From: CBDUQI01 sp965369325
GTDB taxonomy: Bacteria > Pseudomonadota > Gammaproteobacteria > Steroidobacterales > JBCBZW01
Direction of reading: 5' to 3'
NCBI GenBank assembly: GCA_965369325.1
Contig: CBDUQI010000187.1
Span: forward strand, 1 to 11,729
Length of the DNA: 11,729 bases
This document shows, piece after piece, positions 1 through 7,097 of this stretch. The notes under the pieces were generated by a model. It saw only the letters and a list, made by a program, of their open reading frames with translations. It ran no database searches and was not told the origin of the DNA. Each line of letters starts with the position of its first letter. The first letter of the stretch is position 1. Made by a program: the position numbers and the translations under genes.

Positions 1-7
1 ATCGCAG

Positions 8-15
8 TAAGGAGG
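8..15 (+). promoter_or_regulatory. Strong ribosome binding site of nagZ
   Basis: TAAGGAGG lies 5 nt before the ATG at 21 and is close to a perfect anti-16S match, which fixes the nagZ start. The TAA at 8-10 may also be the stop codon of an upstream gene lying outside the window. That would make nagZ a downstream member of an operon, but too little sequence is present to confirm it. Confidence 0.8.
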
Positions 16-20
16 GCGAT

Positions 21-1067
21 ATGAGTCTGGGACCGGTCATGCTCGACATTGAAGGCGTCGAGTTGACAGTGCAGGATAGGCACTTGCTAACGCAGCCGGC
101 AGTCGGCGGGGTTATCTTGTTCTCGCGCAATTTTGCGTCGCGCGAGCAACTGAGCGCGCTGTGCGAGGAGATTCATGGACTGCGCTCGCCCGGGTTATTG
201 ATCGCGGTGGATCAGGAAGGCGGCCGGGTGCAGCGCTTTCACGAGGGGTTTACACGCCTGCCATCGGCGCGCACGATTGGCCGCCAGTACGATCTGGCCC
301 CGGCGAGTGGCACCAGCCTGGCCCGCGCGGCCGGCTACGTGATGGCGCGCGAACTCATCGACTGCGGTTTGGACATGAGCTTTGCTCCGGTGCTGGACGT
401 GGATCGCGGGATTAGTGCGGTGATCGGCGACCGGGCGTTTCATAGGGCGCTGGATGTGGTGGGCGAGCTGGCGCATGCCAAGATGAGTGGCATGAAAGCC
501 GCTGGGATGGTGGCCGTCGGCAAACACTTTCCTGGCCACGGCGGTGTATCGGTGGATTCGCATGAAGCGCTACCGGTAGACAAACGCATGTACGAAGATC
601 TGGATGACGATCTGCAGCCCTTCGCTCGACTGATTCGCGCCGGTCTGGCGGGCATCATGACCGCGCATGTGCTGTATCCAGATGTGGATAGCTTGCCCGC
701 CAGCCTGTCGCGCAAATGGTTACAGAGCGTATTGCGGGAGCGGCTGGGGTTTAGAGGTGCGATTTTCTCCGACGACCTCAGCATGGGCGGGGTGGCGGAG
801 GCAGGAGGGCCGGCCGCGCGTGCGCGCGCCGCCTTGCGTGCCGGCTGCGATATGGTGTTGGTGTGCAATGATCGCAATGCGGCCCGGGATGTCGTACAGG
901 CGTTGGAGGAGGTGGTGCTGCCAACCAGCCAGGTACGCCTGGCGCGCATGCATGCCCGCCGTCAGCTTGCTCTGGATACCCCGTGTGAGCAGGACGAGCA
1001 GTGGCGCCGCTGCGCTGCGCAGTTAGCGAGCCTGGACGAGCATCCAAACTTTGATCTGTTGTCTTAA
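21..1067 (+). CDS. nagZ: Beta-N-acetylhexosaminidase NagZ (GH3 family)
   Basis: This cytoplasmic glycosidase removes N-acetylglucosamine from GlcNAc-1,6-anhydroMurNAc peptides during peptidoglycan recycling. In species with inducible AmpC beta-lactamase its product feeds the inducing signal. The 348-residue length is normal for the proteobacterial single-domain TIM-barrel form. Visible motifs are the substrate pocket segment DQEGGRVQRF (64-73), the signature KHFPGHG (168-174), and DSH (179-181). DSH supplies the Asp-His dyad that acts as general acid/base in this family. FSDDLSM (249-255) contains the expected nucleophile Asp251. No signal peptide is seen, as expected for a cytosolic enzyme. 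The ATG at 21 follows an excellent Shine-Dalgarno site. All key residues are present and nothing suggests damage. The next gene on the same strand starts 129 bp downstream and is probably transcribed separately. Confidence 0.97.
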   Translation: MSLGPVMLDIEGVELTVQDRHLLTQPAVGGVILFSRNFASREQLSALCEEIHGLRSPGLLIAVDQEGGRVQRFHEGFTRLPSARTIGRQYDLAPASGTSLARAAGYVMARELIDCGLDMSFAPVLDVDRGISAVIGDRAFHRALDVVGELAHAKMSGMKAAGMVAVGKHFPGHGGVSVDSHEALPVDKRMYEDLDDDLQPFARLIRAGLAGIMTAHVLYPDVDSLPASLSRKWLQSVLRERLGFRGAIFSDDLSMGGVAEAGGPAARARAALRAGCDMVLVCNDRNAARDVVQALEEVVLPTSQVRLARMHARRQLALDTPCEQDEQWRRCAAQLASLDEHPNFDLLS

Positions 1068-1196
1068 GCCTGCGCAGAGCACTCTCAGCGGTACAACGGT
1101 GAAGCTTTGTGGGTGACCGCCGAAACGCTGGCGTTTCCGGTATAGGCCTCTGTAATATAAAGAACAATCAAGCAGGCATGCTGCAAGGAGAACAGG
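1068..1196 (+). other. nagZ / pentapeptide-gene intergenic region with weak promoter-like and hairpin signals
   Basis: A short dyad at 1122-1137 (GAAACG-CTGG-CGTTTC) follows the nagZ stop but has no T-run, so it is at best a weak terminator. A TATAAA box at 1156-1161 could be a -10 element for the following gene, but no recognisable -35 box lies 16-18 nt upstream. AAGGAG at 1185-1190 sits 6 nt before the ATG at 1197 and is a good ribosome binding site. Independent transcription of the following gene is therefore possible but not shown. Confidence 0.3.
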
Positions 1197-2018
1197 ATGT
1201 GGGTTGGAATGCAAGCGAATCGCGGGCGTCGGATAGGTGCCGTGGTACTGGCATGGGTAGCTGGGGTTACACTCGATGCGAACGCTCAGTGCATGATGGT
1301 GCACGTGGATATGGACAGCTCGGAGATGACCGAGCCGGAAGTCAGTCGCGCCGAGCTTGAGACGATGCTGGCCGAAACCGCCGATGGCGTCGTGCTGGAT
1401 TTGTCCAGCAAGCGTTTGTCCGGGTTGGATTTGAGCGGCGTGGATTTTCGGGGTGCCAACCTTCGCTGGGCGCGCCTGAATGGCGCCGATTTAACCGAAG
1501 CCGATCTCAGTGGCGCGACGCTGGATTCGGCCTGGTTGATTGACGCGAAGATGACCTCGGTGAATCTGCGCAACGCCAGTCTGGCCTCCACTCAGATGCA
1601 GCGCGCTAATCTGCGTGGCGCGCAACTGCAGGGCGCGCGGATTACTGCCAATATGACCAATGCGGATCTGACCGGTGCCAACTTTAGCGGCGCGAATATG
1701 GCGGCCGACATGAAGAACCAGTCAATGGGGCTGATGCGCGCTGTGGCACGCTCGGCCACGCTGGATAATGCGAATTTGCGCGATGTGAAAGCTGGGCGGA
1801 TGGATGCGGAGTTTGCCTCCTTCCGCGGTGCTCAGTTGGATGGGGCGGACTTTGCCGGCGCCGAACTGTCGGGTGCGGACCTTACCGAGGCGTCGGTGGA
1901 TGGGTTGAACCTCACCGATGCTGATGTGCATTCAGCGTACCTGCAAAAGCTGCGGTCGGCGGCTGGCATTATCGGCCTGGAGCAGGCCAAGAACCTGGAT
2001 GCGGCCGTTCGGGACTGA
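1197..2018 (+). CDS. Pentapeptide-repeat protein with signal peptide (probably periplasmic)
   Basis: The protein is 273 residues. The N-terminus has a basic stretch (RGRR, 9-12), a hydrophobic core (about 13-25) and a plausible signal peptidase I site after Ala-Asn-Ala (28-30). The residues before Cys32 do not form a lipobox. Residues 66-166 and 187-250 are built of A(D/N)LXX pentapeptides such as GADLT, EADLS and GANFS, which predict a right-handed quadrilateral beta-helix. The run is interrupted at about 167-186 by a Met-rich insert (DMKNQSMGLM). A short tail containing LEQAKNLDAA closes the protein. Pentapeptide-repeat folds mostly act as protein-binding scaffolds, and a few (MfpA, Qnr) mimic DNA to protect gyrase. 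An exported protein cannot act that way, so a structural or binding role in the envelope is more likely. This is inference. The function is unknown. It is convergent with csiV, with an 11-bp gap and no visible terminator between them. Confidence 0.88.
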   Translation: MWVGMQANRGRRIGAVVLAWVAGVTLDANAQCMMVHVDMDSSEMTEPEVSRAELETMLAETADGVVLDLSSKRLSGLDLSGVDFRGANLRWARLNGADLTEADLSGATLDSAWLIDAKMTSVNLRNASLASTQMQRANLRGAQLQGARITANMTNADLTGANFSGANMAADMKNQSMGLMRAVARSATLDNANLRDVKAGRMDAEFASFRGAQLDGADFAGAELSGADLTEASVDGLNLTDADVHSAYLQKLRSAAGIIGLEQAKNLDAAVRD

Positions 2019-2029
2019 TCCGCGCCGGG

Positions 2030-2719
2030 CTACTGAAGCGTCGGGTCGTCCAGTGCCGGGCGCGTAATGCGCATGATTACCCCGAACATGGGGTGATCAA
2101 AATAATGAATGTCTTTGCGCCGAAGCGTGCGGTTTTCCTGCAGATAGTATTTTTGTCCGCCGGCGCGCAACTCTATGTCGATGTTGACGTGCAGTTTGCG
2201 TTCGGCCGAGACGGTGATGTCGCCGCCGAACCGGTAGGGTGAATCATCCGCGATAATCGCGCGTGGCTCGGCATCTACCCGGTTGTCCAGGTGCATCCGC
2301 CAGCCTTCGTGCAGCACCGGCCGATAGTTCTTGGAGCGCCTGAGGCTTTCAAACAGCTCGCTCATCTGCAGTTGCTCGAAGTCCAGAATTTGCGGAATCA
2401 GCAACGGGTTGATCTCCAGCACTGTCGTCGGCGTGCTGTCGTTGAAGGTACCAAGATCCGTATGGGTGTCATCAAACTTGATCACCGGGGGATTCCACAG
2501 CTCCTCGCTTCCGGCCTCATACAACTGGCGAAAAACAATAATTTCGATGTCGTAGGCGCGATCGGTAATCGCCTGAGCGGGCGTGGGTAATAGCCACAAG
2601 CCCGACAGCAGACTGAGTGTGGCACCCAGCATGCAAGCCTGTGCGCGGGCGTGGCGCCTGCGATGGCTTGCACGCGCGCCGGCGGGGGCGTGGGTAGTGG
2701 CGAGGCTTAAGCCAGTCAC
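2030..2719 (-). CDS. csiV: CsiV-family peptidoglycan-binding periplasmic protein
   Basis: The mature part starts YDIEIIVFRQL and ends with RKDIHYFDHPMFGVIMRI. This is the family pattern of CsiV (Pfam CsiV), including the conserved GWRMHL and RKLHVNIDIEL segments. In Vibrio cholerae, CsiV binds peptidoglycan and promotes PBP1A/LpoA-dependent wall synthesis (literature knowledge). A signal peptide core (LGATLSLLSGLWLL) ends in PTPAQA, which predicts a periplasmic location. The start is uncertain. GTG at 2719 is chosen because AGGA (complement of 2729-2732) lies 9 nt upstream, giving 229 residues. A GTG at 2743 extends the frame by 8 residues but has no Shine-Dalgarno site. An ATG at 2632 would begin directly at the hydrophobic core without positive charges. 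With the chosen start the n-region is unusually long and basic (RRRHAR). The gene lies about 107 bp downstream of mfd on the same strand and is probably co-transcribed with it. Confidence 0.85.
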   Translation of the reverse strand: MTGLSLATTHAPAGARASHRRRHARAQACMLGATLSLLSGLWLLPTPAQAITDRAYDIEIIVFRQLYEAGSEELWNPPVIKFDDTHTDLGTFNDSTPTTVLEINPLLIPQILDFEQLQMSELFESLRRSKNYRPVLHEGWRMHLDNRVDAEPRAIIADDSPYRFGGDITVSAERKLHVNIDIELRAGGQKYYLQENRTLRRKDIHYFDHPMFGVIMRITRPALDDPTLQ

Positions 2720-2826
2720 GTGGGCAATTCCTGTCTGTTTCACAGCTGCGGATTTTAACCAAAAACATGCATGCCTACCTGAATCAGGTGCGCGCCGACG
2801 TTACCAGCAAAAATTAGCGATATAAA

Positions 2827-5800
2827 TCAAGGGCTAAGTTTGCGAACGAGGTGGTGCACGGTGGCAAAGCGATCATCCAATTCCGGCATGGGCAGGCTAA
2901 AACGCAGCGTTGACTGGCCATCGAAACGGTGTGTCTTCGAGTTGTTCTGCAGCAAACTGATAAGTTTTTCCGGCGCAACCTCGGCATTCTCGCCAAACAC
3001 AATGCGCCCGTTGGCGGGGCCCACATCAATCTTAATGATGCCCAGCGTGGTCGCAGCGATGCGCAGTTGCGCGATCCGGAACAGCGTTTTCGCAGGGTCT
3101 GGCAACAACCCGAAACGGTCGATCATTTCTATCTGAAGTTCATCCAGCGCTTCATCCGAATCCGCGCTGGCAATGCGCTTGTATGCCACCAGACGCATGT
3201 GCACATCGGGCATGTAGTCGTCCGGCAGCAGCGCCACCGCGCGCACTTCGATCTCCGGTCCATGCGCCGCTGGCGTGTCCAGCGCAGGGATCTCACCGCG
3301 CTTGAGTGCCTTCACCGCCCGCGCCAGCAGTTCGGTGTACAGGGCGAAACCGATCTGCTGGATTTGTCCGCTCTGCTCATCGCCCAGCAATTCGCCCGCC
3401 CCGCGGATCTCCAGATCATGGGTGGCCAACGCAAAGCCCGAGCCCAACTCCTCCAGGGTCTCAATCGCCTCCAGACGTTTGATCGCATCCGCGGTCATTG
3501 CCTCTTTGGGGGGCGCGATCATGTAGGCATAGGCCCGGTGGTGCGAGCGCCCGACACGCCCGCGCAACTGATGCAATTGCGCCAGCCCGAAGCGGTCGGC
3601 CCGGTTAATCACAATGGTGTTCGCCGTCGGTACATCAATGCCGCTTTCGATAATGGTCGAGCACACCAGAGTGTTAAAGCGGCGGTGATAAAAATCGAGC
3701 ATCACCCGCTCCAGATCACGCTCGCGCATCTGCCCGTGACCCACCTGGATTGTCGCCTCGGGTACCAGTTTGGCCAGTTCATCAGCGGTGCCCTCAATGG
3801 TCTGAACTTTGTTGTGCACAAAGTACACCTGCCCGCCACGACGAATTTCTCTCAGCAGCGCTTCGCGAATGAGCGTCGGGTTCCATTGCGTGATGAAGGT
3901 TTTGACCGCCAACCGGTCCGAGGGCGGGGTGGTAATCAGTGACAGTTCGCGCAAGCCGCCCATGGCCATATTGAGGGTGCGGGGGATGGGGGTGGCCGTC
4001 AGCGTCAGCACATCCACCTGCGCTCGAAACGCCTTGAGTTTTTCTTTGTGCCGAACGCCGAAGCGTTGCTCTTCGTCGATGATGGTTAGACCCAGGTTTT
4101 TGAACTTGACCTGGCCGGACAACAAACGGTGCGTTCCGATGACGATGTCCAGGCGGCCCTCGGCCAACTCGGTGAGCATGCCGGCCGCCTGCTTGTTGGT
4201 CCGAAAACGCGACAGTACATCAATGTTGACCGCCCAGTCGGCAAAACGATCGATAAAGTTCTGGTAGTGCTGCTGTGCGAGCAATGTGGTCGGCACCAGC
4301 ACCGCCACCTGCTTGCCAGCCTGTACAGCGACGAAGGCCGCACGCATGGCCACCTCGGTCTTGCCAAAGCCAACATCGCCGCAGACGATGCGGTCCATCG
4401 GCTGTACGGCCTTCATATCATCGACCACCTGTTCGATGGTCAGCTCCTGGTCCGGTGTTTCCTCAAATGGGAAGCCGCCGGAGAACACACGGTAATCGTG
4501 CTCATCCAGGGTGAAGGCGTGCCCACGTTGGGCTTCGCGTTGCGCATAGATATCCAGTAACTCGGCCGCCACATCGCGAATTTTCTTGGCCGCTTTGGCC
4601 TTGGCTTTTTTCCATTGATCGCCGCCCAGACGGTGCAGCGGAGCACTGTCGGCGGACGCGCCGGTATAGCGTGTGATCAGATGCAGTGCGTGCACGGGCA
4701 CGTACAGCTTGTCACCGCCGGCATACTCCAGCGTGAGAAATTCGCCCGGCGTATTGCCTAGATCCAATGTGCTCAGCCCAACGTAGCGGCCGATGCCGTA
4801 CTCCTCGTGCACCACCGGTGCGCCTTCGCGCAGATCAGTCAGGTCGCGAATCAGCGCTTCCGGGTCGACCTCGGCACGGCGACGGGTGCGCCGGCGAGCG
4901 CGTTCGCCCAGTAGTTGCTCTTCCACCACCACGGCCAGACCTTCCTCTGGCAGGTGCAGCCCGCGCTCGAGCGTTGCCACTGTAACGCACAGGGCTGCGT
5001 CGGTGTCCAGAAACGCGGGCCAGCTATCGACCACCTGGGGGATCAGCCCGCCCAGGCGCAGGGTTTGCAGCAGTTGCTCGCGTCGGCCGGCCGTTTCGGT
5101 GACCAGCAGCGCGCGCCCGTCCAGGGTGTGCAAATAACTTTCTAGCTTTTGTGAGGGGTTATCCGCTTTGATATCCAACGCCAGGATGGGCGGCGGGCGG
5201 GAGGCGAAGTTGGCGCCCGCGCGTTGCAGCGTGTCCAGATCCAGCTCGAATCCGTGCAGTAATACGCGGGCGAACTGGCCGCGCGCGTGCTCCAACTCCG
5301 AGGGCGGGCGCCACACCTCCTCCGGGGTGAGAATCGGGCGCTCGATGTCGTGCGCCAGTTGTTCGTAGCGCAGGCCAAATTCCTGCCATGTGCGCGCGAG
5401 CACGTCCGCGAAACTCTCAGGCTCCACCAGCAGCGCGTTGGCAGGCAAATAATCGAACACGCTGCAGGTGTTTTCAAAGAACAGCGGCAGGTAATACTCG
5501 ACGCCGCCCGGGGCGTTGCCAGCCGAGACATCGCGGTAAATCACCGAGCGGTTGGGGTCGCCTTCAAAACGTTGGCGGTAACGCGCGCGGAACTGTTTCT
5601 GGGCCTGTTCGGTCAGCGGAAACTCGCGACCGGGCAACAGGCTGACTTGCTCCAGCTTCTCTCCAGAGCGCTGGGTGTCAGGGTCGAACAGGCGAATGCT
5701 GTCGATCTCATCATCAAACAGGTCGATGCGGTACGGGGCCGGTGCGCCCATGGGAAACAGATCGACCAGCGCTCCGCGCACAGCATACTCACCCGGCTCG

Positions 5801-6300
5801 GCAACAAGGGTGACGTGGTTGTAACCCGCCTGCTCAAAGCGCCGGCGGCTGTCGTGCAAGGCAAATGTATCGCCAACCCTCAGCTGCAGCGTGCCGGAAT
5901 CGATGTAGCTGCGCGGCGGCAGCCGCTGCATGGCGGTGGCACCGGTGAGCACCAGCAGGCCGTGCTTGATCCGCGGAAGCTGGGCCATCGTGCCCACCCG
6001 AGTGGAGACAATGTCCGGGTGTGGCGAGAAGGCGTCGTAGGGCAGGGTTTCCCATTCCGGCAGATGCAGCACCGGCAGGTGCATGCCATGCGCATAGAAA
6101 TTCAGTTCTTCGCTTACCTTTTCGGCCTCGCGGGCATCCGCCGTGAGGACCACGATCGGTCCTTTGTGGCGCTGGGCCAATGCCACCAGCGCCAGCGCCG
6201 GCGCGCTGCCGTACAAACTGCCCCAGCGCGCGATATGCGCTGGCTTATCGTCCCCTGCCGGCGGGGCCAATACAGAATGTGGCGTGGAATGCTTGGGCAT
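2827..6300 (-). CDS. mfd: Transcription-repair coupling factor Mfd
   Basis: Mfd is a cytoplasmic ATP-driven DNA translocase. It pushes RNA polymerase off stalled sites and recruits UvrA for nucleotide excision repair. The length of 1157 residues matches the family (E. coli about 1150). The N-terminal third is UvrB-like. The RNA-polymerase-interacting domain begins near residue 497 (VHEEYGIGRYVGL). The RecG-like helicase core has Walker A GDVGFGKTE at 641-649, the DEEQ box at 742-745, motif III LTATPIPRTLNMAM, and motif VI QLRGRVGRS at 911-919. The C-terminal domain carries ELLGDEQSGQIQQIGFALY. The presence of both the UvrB-like part and the polymerase-binding domain separates it from RecG. 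The ATG at 6300 is preceded by a weak GGAT. A TATAAT box lies about 80 nt upstream. csiV follows on the same strand. The frame is intact throughout. Confidence 0.98.
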   Translation of the reverse strand: MPKHSTPHSVLAPPAGDDKPAHIARWGSLYGSAPALALVALAQRHKGPIVVLTADAREAEKVSEELNFYAHGMHLPVLHLPEWETLPYDAFSPHPDIVSTRVGTMAQLPRIKHGLLVLTGATAMQRLPPRSYIDSGTLQLRVGDTFALHDSRRRFEQAGYNHVTLVAEPGEYAVRGALVDLFPMGAPAPYRIDLFDDEIDSIRLFDPDTQRSGEKLEQVSLLPGREFPLTEQAQKQFRARYRQRFEGDPNRSVIYRDVSAGNAPGGVEYYLPLFFENTCSVFDYLPANALLVEPESFADVLARTWQEFGLRYEQLAHDIERPILTPEEVWRPPSELEHARGQFARVLLHGFELDLDTLQRAGANFASRPPPILALDIKADNPSQKLESYLHTLDGRALLVTETAGRREQLLQTLRLGGLIPQVVDSWPAFLDTDAALCVTVATLERGLHLPEEGLAVVVEEQLLGERARRRTRRRAEVDPEALIRDLTDLREGAPVVHEEYGIGRYVGLSTLDLGNTPGEFLTLEYAGGDKLYVPVHALHLITRYTGASADSAPLHRLGGDQWKKAKAKAAKKIRDVAAELLDIYAQREAQRGHAFTLDEHDYRVFSGGFPFEETPDQELTIEQVVDDMKAVQPMDRIVCGDVGFGKTEVAMRAAFVAVQAGKQVAVLVPTTLLAQQHYQNFIDRFADWAVNIDVLSRFRTNKQAAGMLTELAEGRLDIVIGTHRLLSGQVKFKNLGLTIIDEEQRFGVRHKEKLKAFRAQVDVLTLTATPIPRTLNMAMGGLRELSLITTPPSDRLAVKTFITQWNPTLIREALLREIRRGGQVYFVHNKVQTIEGTADELAKLVPEATIQVGHGQMRERDLERVMLDFYHRRFNTLVCSTIIESGIDVPTANTIVINRADRFGLAQLHQLRGRVGRSHHRAYAYMIAPPKEAMTADAIKRLEAIETLEELGSGFALATHDLEIRGAGELLGDEQSGQIQQIGFALYTELLARAVKALKRGEIPALDTPAAHGPEIEVRAVALLPDDYMPDVHMRLVAYKRIASADSDEALDELQIEMIDRFGLLPDPAKTLFRIAQLRIAATTLGIIKIDVGPANGRIVFGENAEVAPEKLISLLQNNSKTHRFDGQSTLRFSLPMPELDDRFATVHHLVRKLSP

Positions 6301-6380
6301 TGTGATCCGTAAGGTGCGCCGCTTGCGGCGTGATACTGCTGGGCGCGCGCGCTAACGCGCCGATGTCAAAGGGCGCTGTG

Positions 6381-6411
6381 ATTATATCCAGTTATGCTGG
6401 GGTGTGCGCAA
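6381..6411 (-). promoter_or_regulatory. Probable mfd promoter
   Basis: On the minus strand a perfect TATAAT (complement of 6381-6386) lies 19 nt from a weak TTGCGC (complement of 6406-6411). Transcription would begin near 6375 and leave a leader of about 75 nt before the mfd ATG at 6300. The leader can form a small GC-rich hairpin, CGCCG-CAAG-CGGCG. The -10 match is strong but the spacing and -35 are poor, so this is a moderate call. Confidence 0.45.
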
Positions 6412-6439
6412 TCACTTTGCCGCTGCCTGCCGCCAAACG

Positions 6440-6468
6440 CAACAGACGCCCTGAACGGGCGTCTGTTG
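6440..6468 (-). terminator. Perfect 12-bp hairpin, probable terminator of the small secreted-protein gene
   Basis: CAACAGACGCCC at 6440-6451 and GGGCGTCTGTTG at 6457-6468 are perfect reverse complements around a 5-nt loop. The hairpin begins 31 nt past the stop codon of the minus-strand gene ending at 6499. The T-tract is poor on the minus strand (CGTTTGG) and absent on the plus strand. It sits just upstream of the presumed mfd promoter and would insulate mfd from read-through. Confidence 0.6.
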
Positions 6469-6498
6469 GGTCGGCACAGCTGGTGTTGGGGTCTCTCG

Positions 6499-6837
6499 CT
6501 AGTTGGCCCTGGCCTGTTGGCGTTTGGGCACTGAGTGGATTACGTGGCTGTACTCGAAGTAAACCACGAAGTTGCTGTACTCCCATCGGCTGATCGGCGG
6601 ATCGCCTACCGCCTGGTGTCTGACGCTGGGCGAGCCGTATACGCTCTCCACTTTGTTCATGCTCATCCCGCGCGCTGGCATCTTGTGCGAGTCAGTGCTC
6701 GCATGGTCGATATTGTCGATCAACAGCGAATCGCTGCGCGCGTCTCCCGTCATCGTTGCGATCCCTACCACTGCAGTGGCGAGCATCGTTGTCCAAATCG
6801 TGGTCATCCTGGATTCCCTGCGCCTTTCGTGTGCCAT
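6499..6837 (-). CDS. Small exported protein with BamE/SmpA-like C-terminal motif
   Basis: The protein is 112 residues from the ATG at 6837. This start is chosen because GGAAGAGG ends 7 nt upstream, although the frame stays open further upstream. Residues 1-13 are basic, about 14-27 are hydrophobic, and GDA|RS near 33 is a possible cleavage site, so the protein should be exported. The remainder is compact: ARGMSMNKVESVYGSP (55-70), then VGDPPISRWEY (77-87), VVYFEYSHVIHSV (91-103), and a basic tail. The order helix 'G-M-s-x-x-x-V-x-x-x-x-G-x-P', then 'x-x-R-W-x-Y', then a beta hairpin resembles the SmpA/OmlA (BamE) fold. I infer this from pattern and not from a search. It has no lipobox, unlike BamE. 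It lies alone between mfd and the lol genes, with its own promoter and a hairpin downstream. The function is unknown. I recall similar small orphans in Pseudomonas-like genomes. Confidence 0.8.
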   Translation of the reverse strand: MAHERRRESRMTTIWTTMLATAVVGIATMTGDARSDSLLIDNIDHASTDSHKMPARGMSMNKVESVYGSPSVRHQAVGDPPISRWEYSNFVVYFEYSHVIHSVPKRQQARAN

Positions 6838-6870
6838 ATTGGTACCTCTTCCACGGCGTTTTCTTCGCAC

Positions 6871-6898
6871 TTTATAGCATGCCTTTCGGCCAAAACAA
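6871..6898 (-). promoter_or_regulatory. Probable promoter of the small exported-protein gene
   Basis: On the minus strand, TTGTTT (complement of 6893-6898) and TATAAA (complement of 6871-6876) are separated by 16 nt. Transcription would start near 6864, giving a leader of about 27 nt that includes the GGAAGAGG ribosome binding site. Position and spacing fit a housekeeping sigma-70 promoter. Confidence 0.5.
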
Positions 6899-6963
6899 CC
6901 CATAATTGCAATCCGAAAATGCCGCCAAAACCTACGCTGTAACATCAAGATTTCATTGTAACT

Positions 6964-6993
6964 CCATGATTATTATGGTGGACCGTAGGGTCC
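6964..6993. promoter_or_regulatory. Two adjacent dyads in the divergent intergenic region
   Basis: CCATGATTATTATGG (6964-6978) is a near-perfect palindrome with one mismatched pair. GGACC-GTAG-GGTCC (6980-6993) follows one base later. They lie in the 260-bp region between the leftward small gene and the rightward lol genes, which is AT-richer than its surroundings. They could be operator sites or a leader hairpin for the lol operon. I see no clear -35/-10 pair for the lol operon in this region. The function is not shown. Confidence 0.25.
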
Positions 6994-7097
6994 CAATGCA
7001 TCTGAACAGGCGTGCGGGGCGCTGAGATACAGGTCTCGTTTTAGATCTTTTTTGGGTCGAGGCCAGATCGCGCGGCGGGTTATGGTTTAATCGCGCC

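Noticed and set aside
2929..3942. Long open frame (337 codons) on the plus strand opposite the mfd 3' part
   Set aside because: It is antisense to the helicase and C-terminal region of mfd, and its composition fits a codon-bias shadow with no domain recognised.
5287..6312. Long open frame (341 codons) on the plus strand opposite the mfd 5' part
   Set aside because: It lies wholly antisense to intact, well-recognised mfd codons. The translation has no recognisable motif or hydrophobic pattern, and long antisense frames are common in GC-rich genes.
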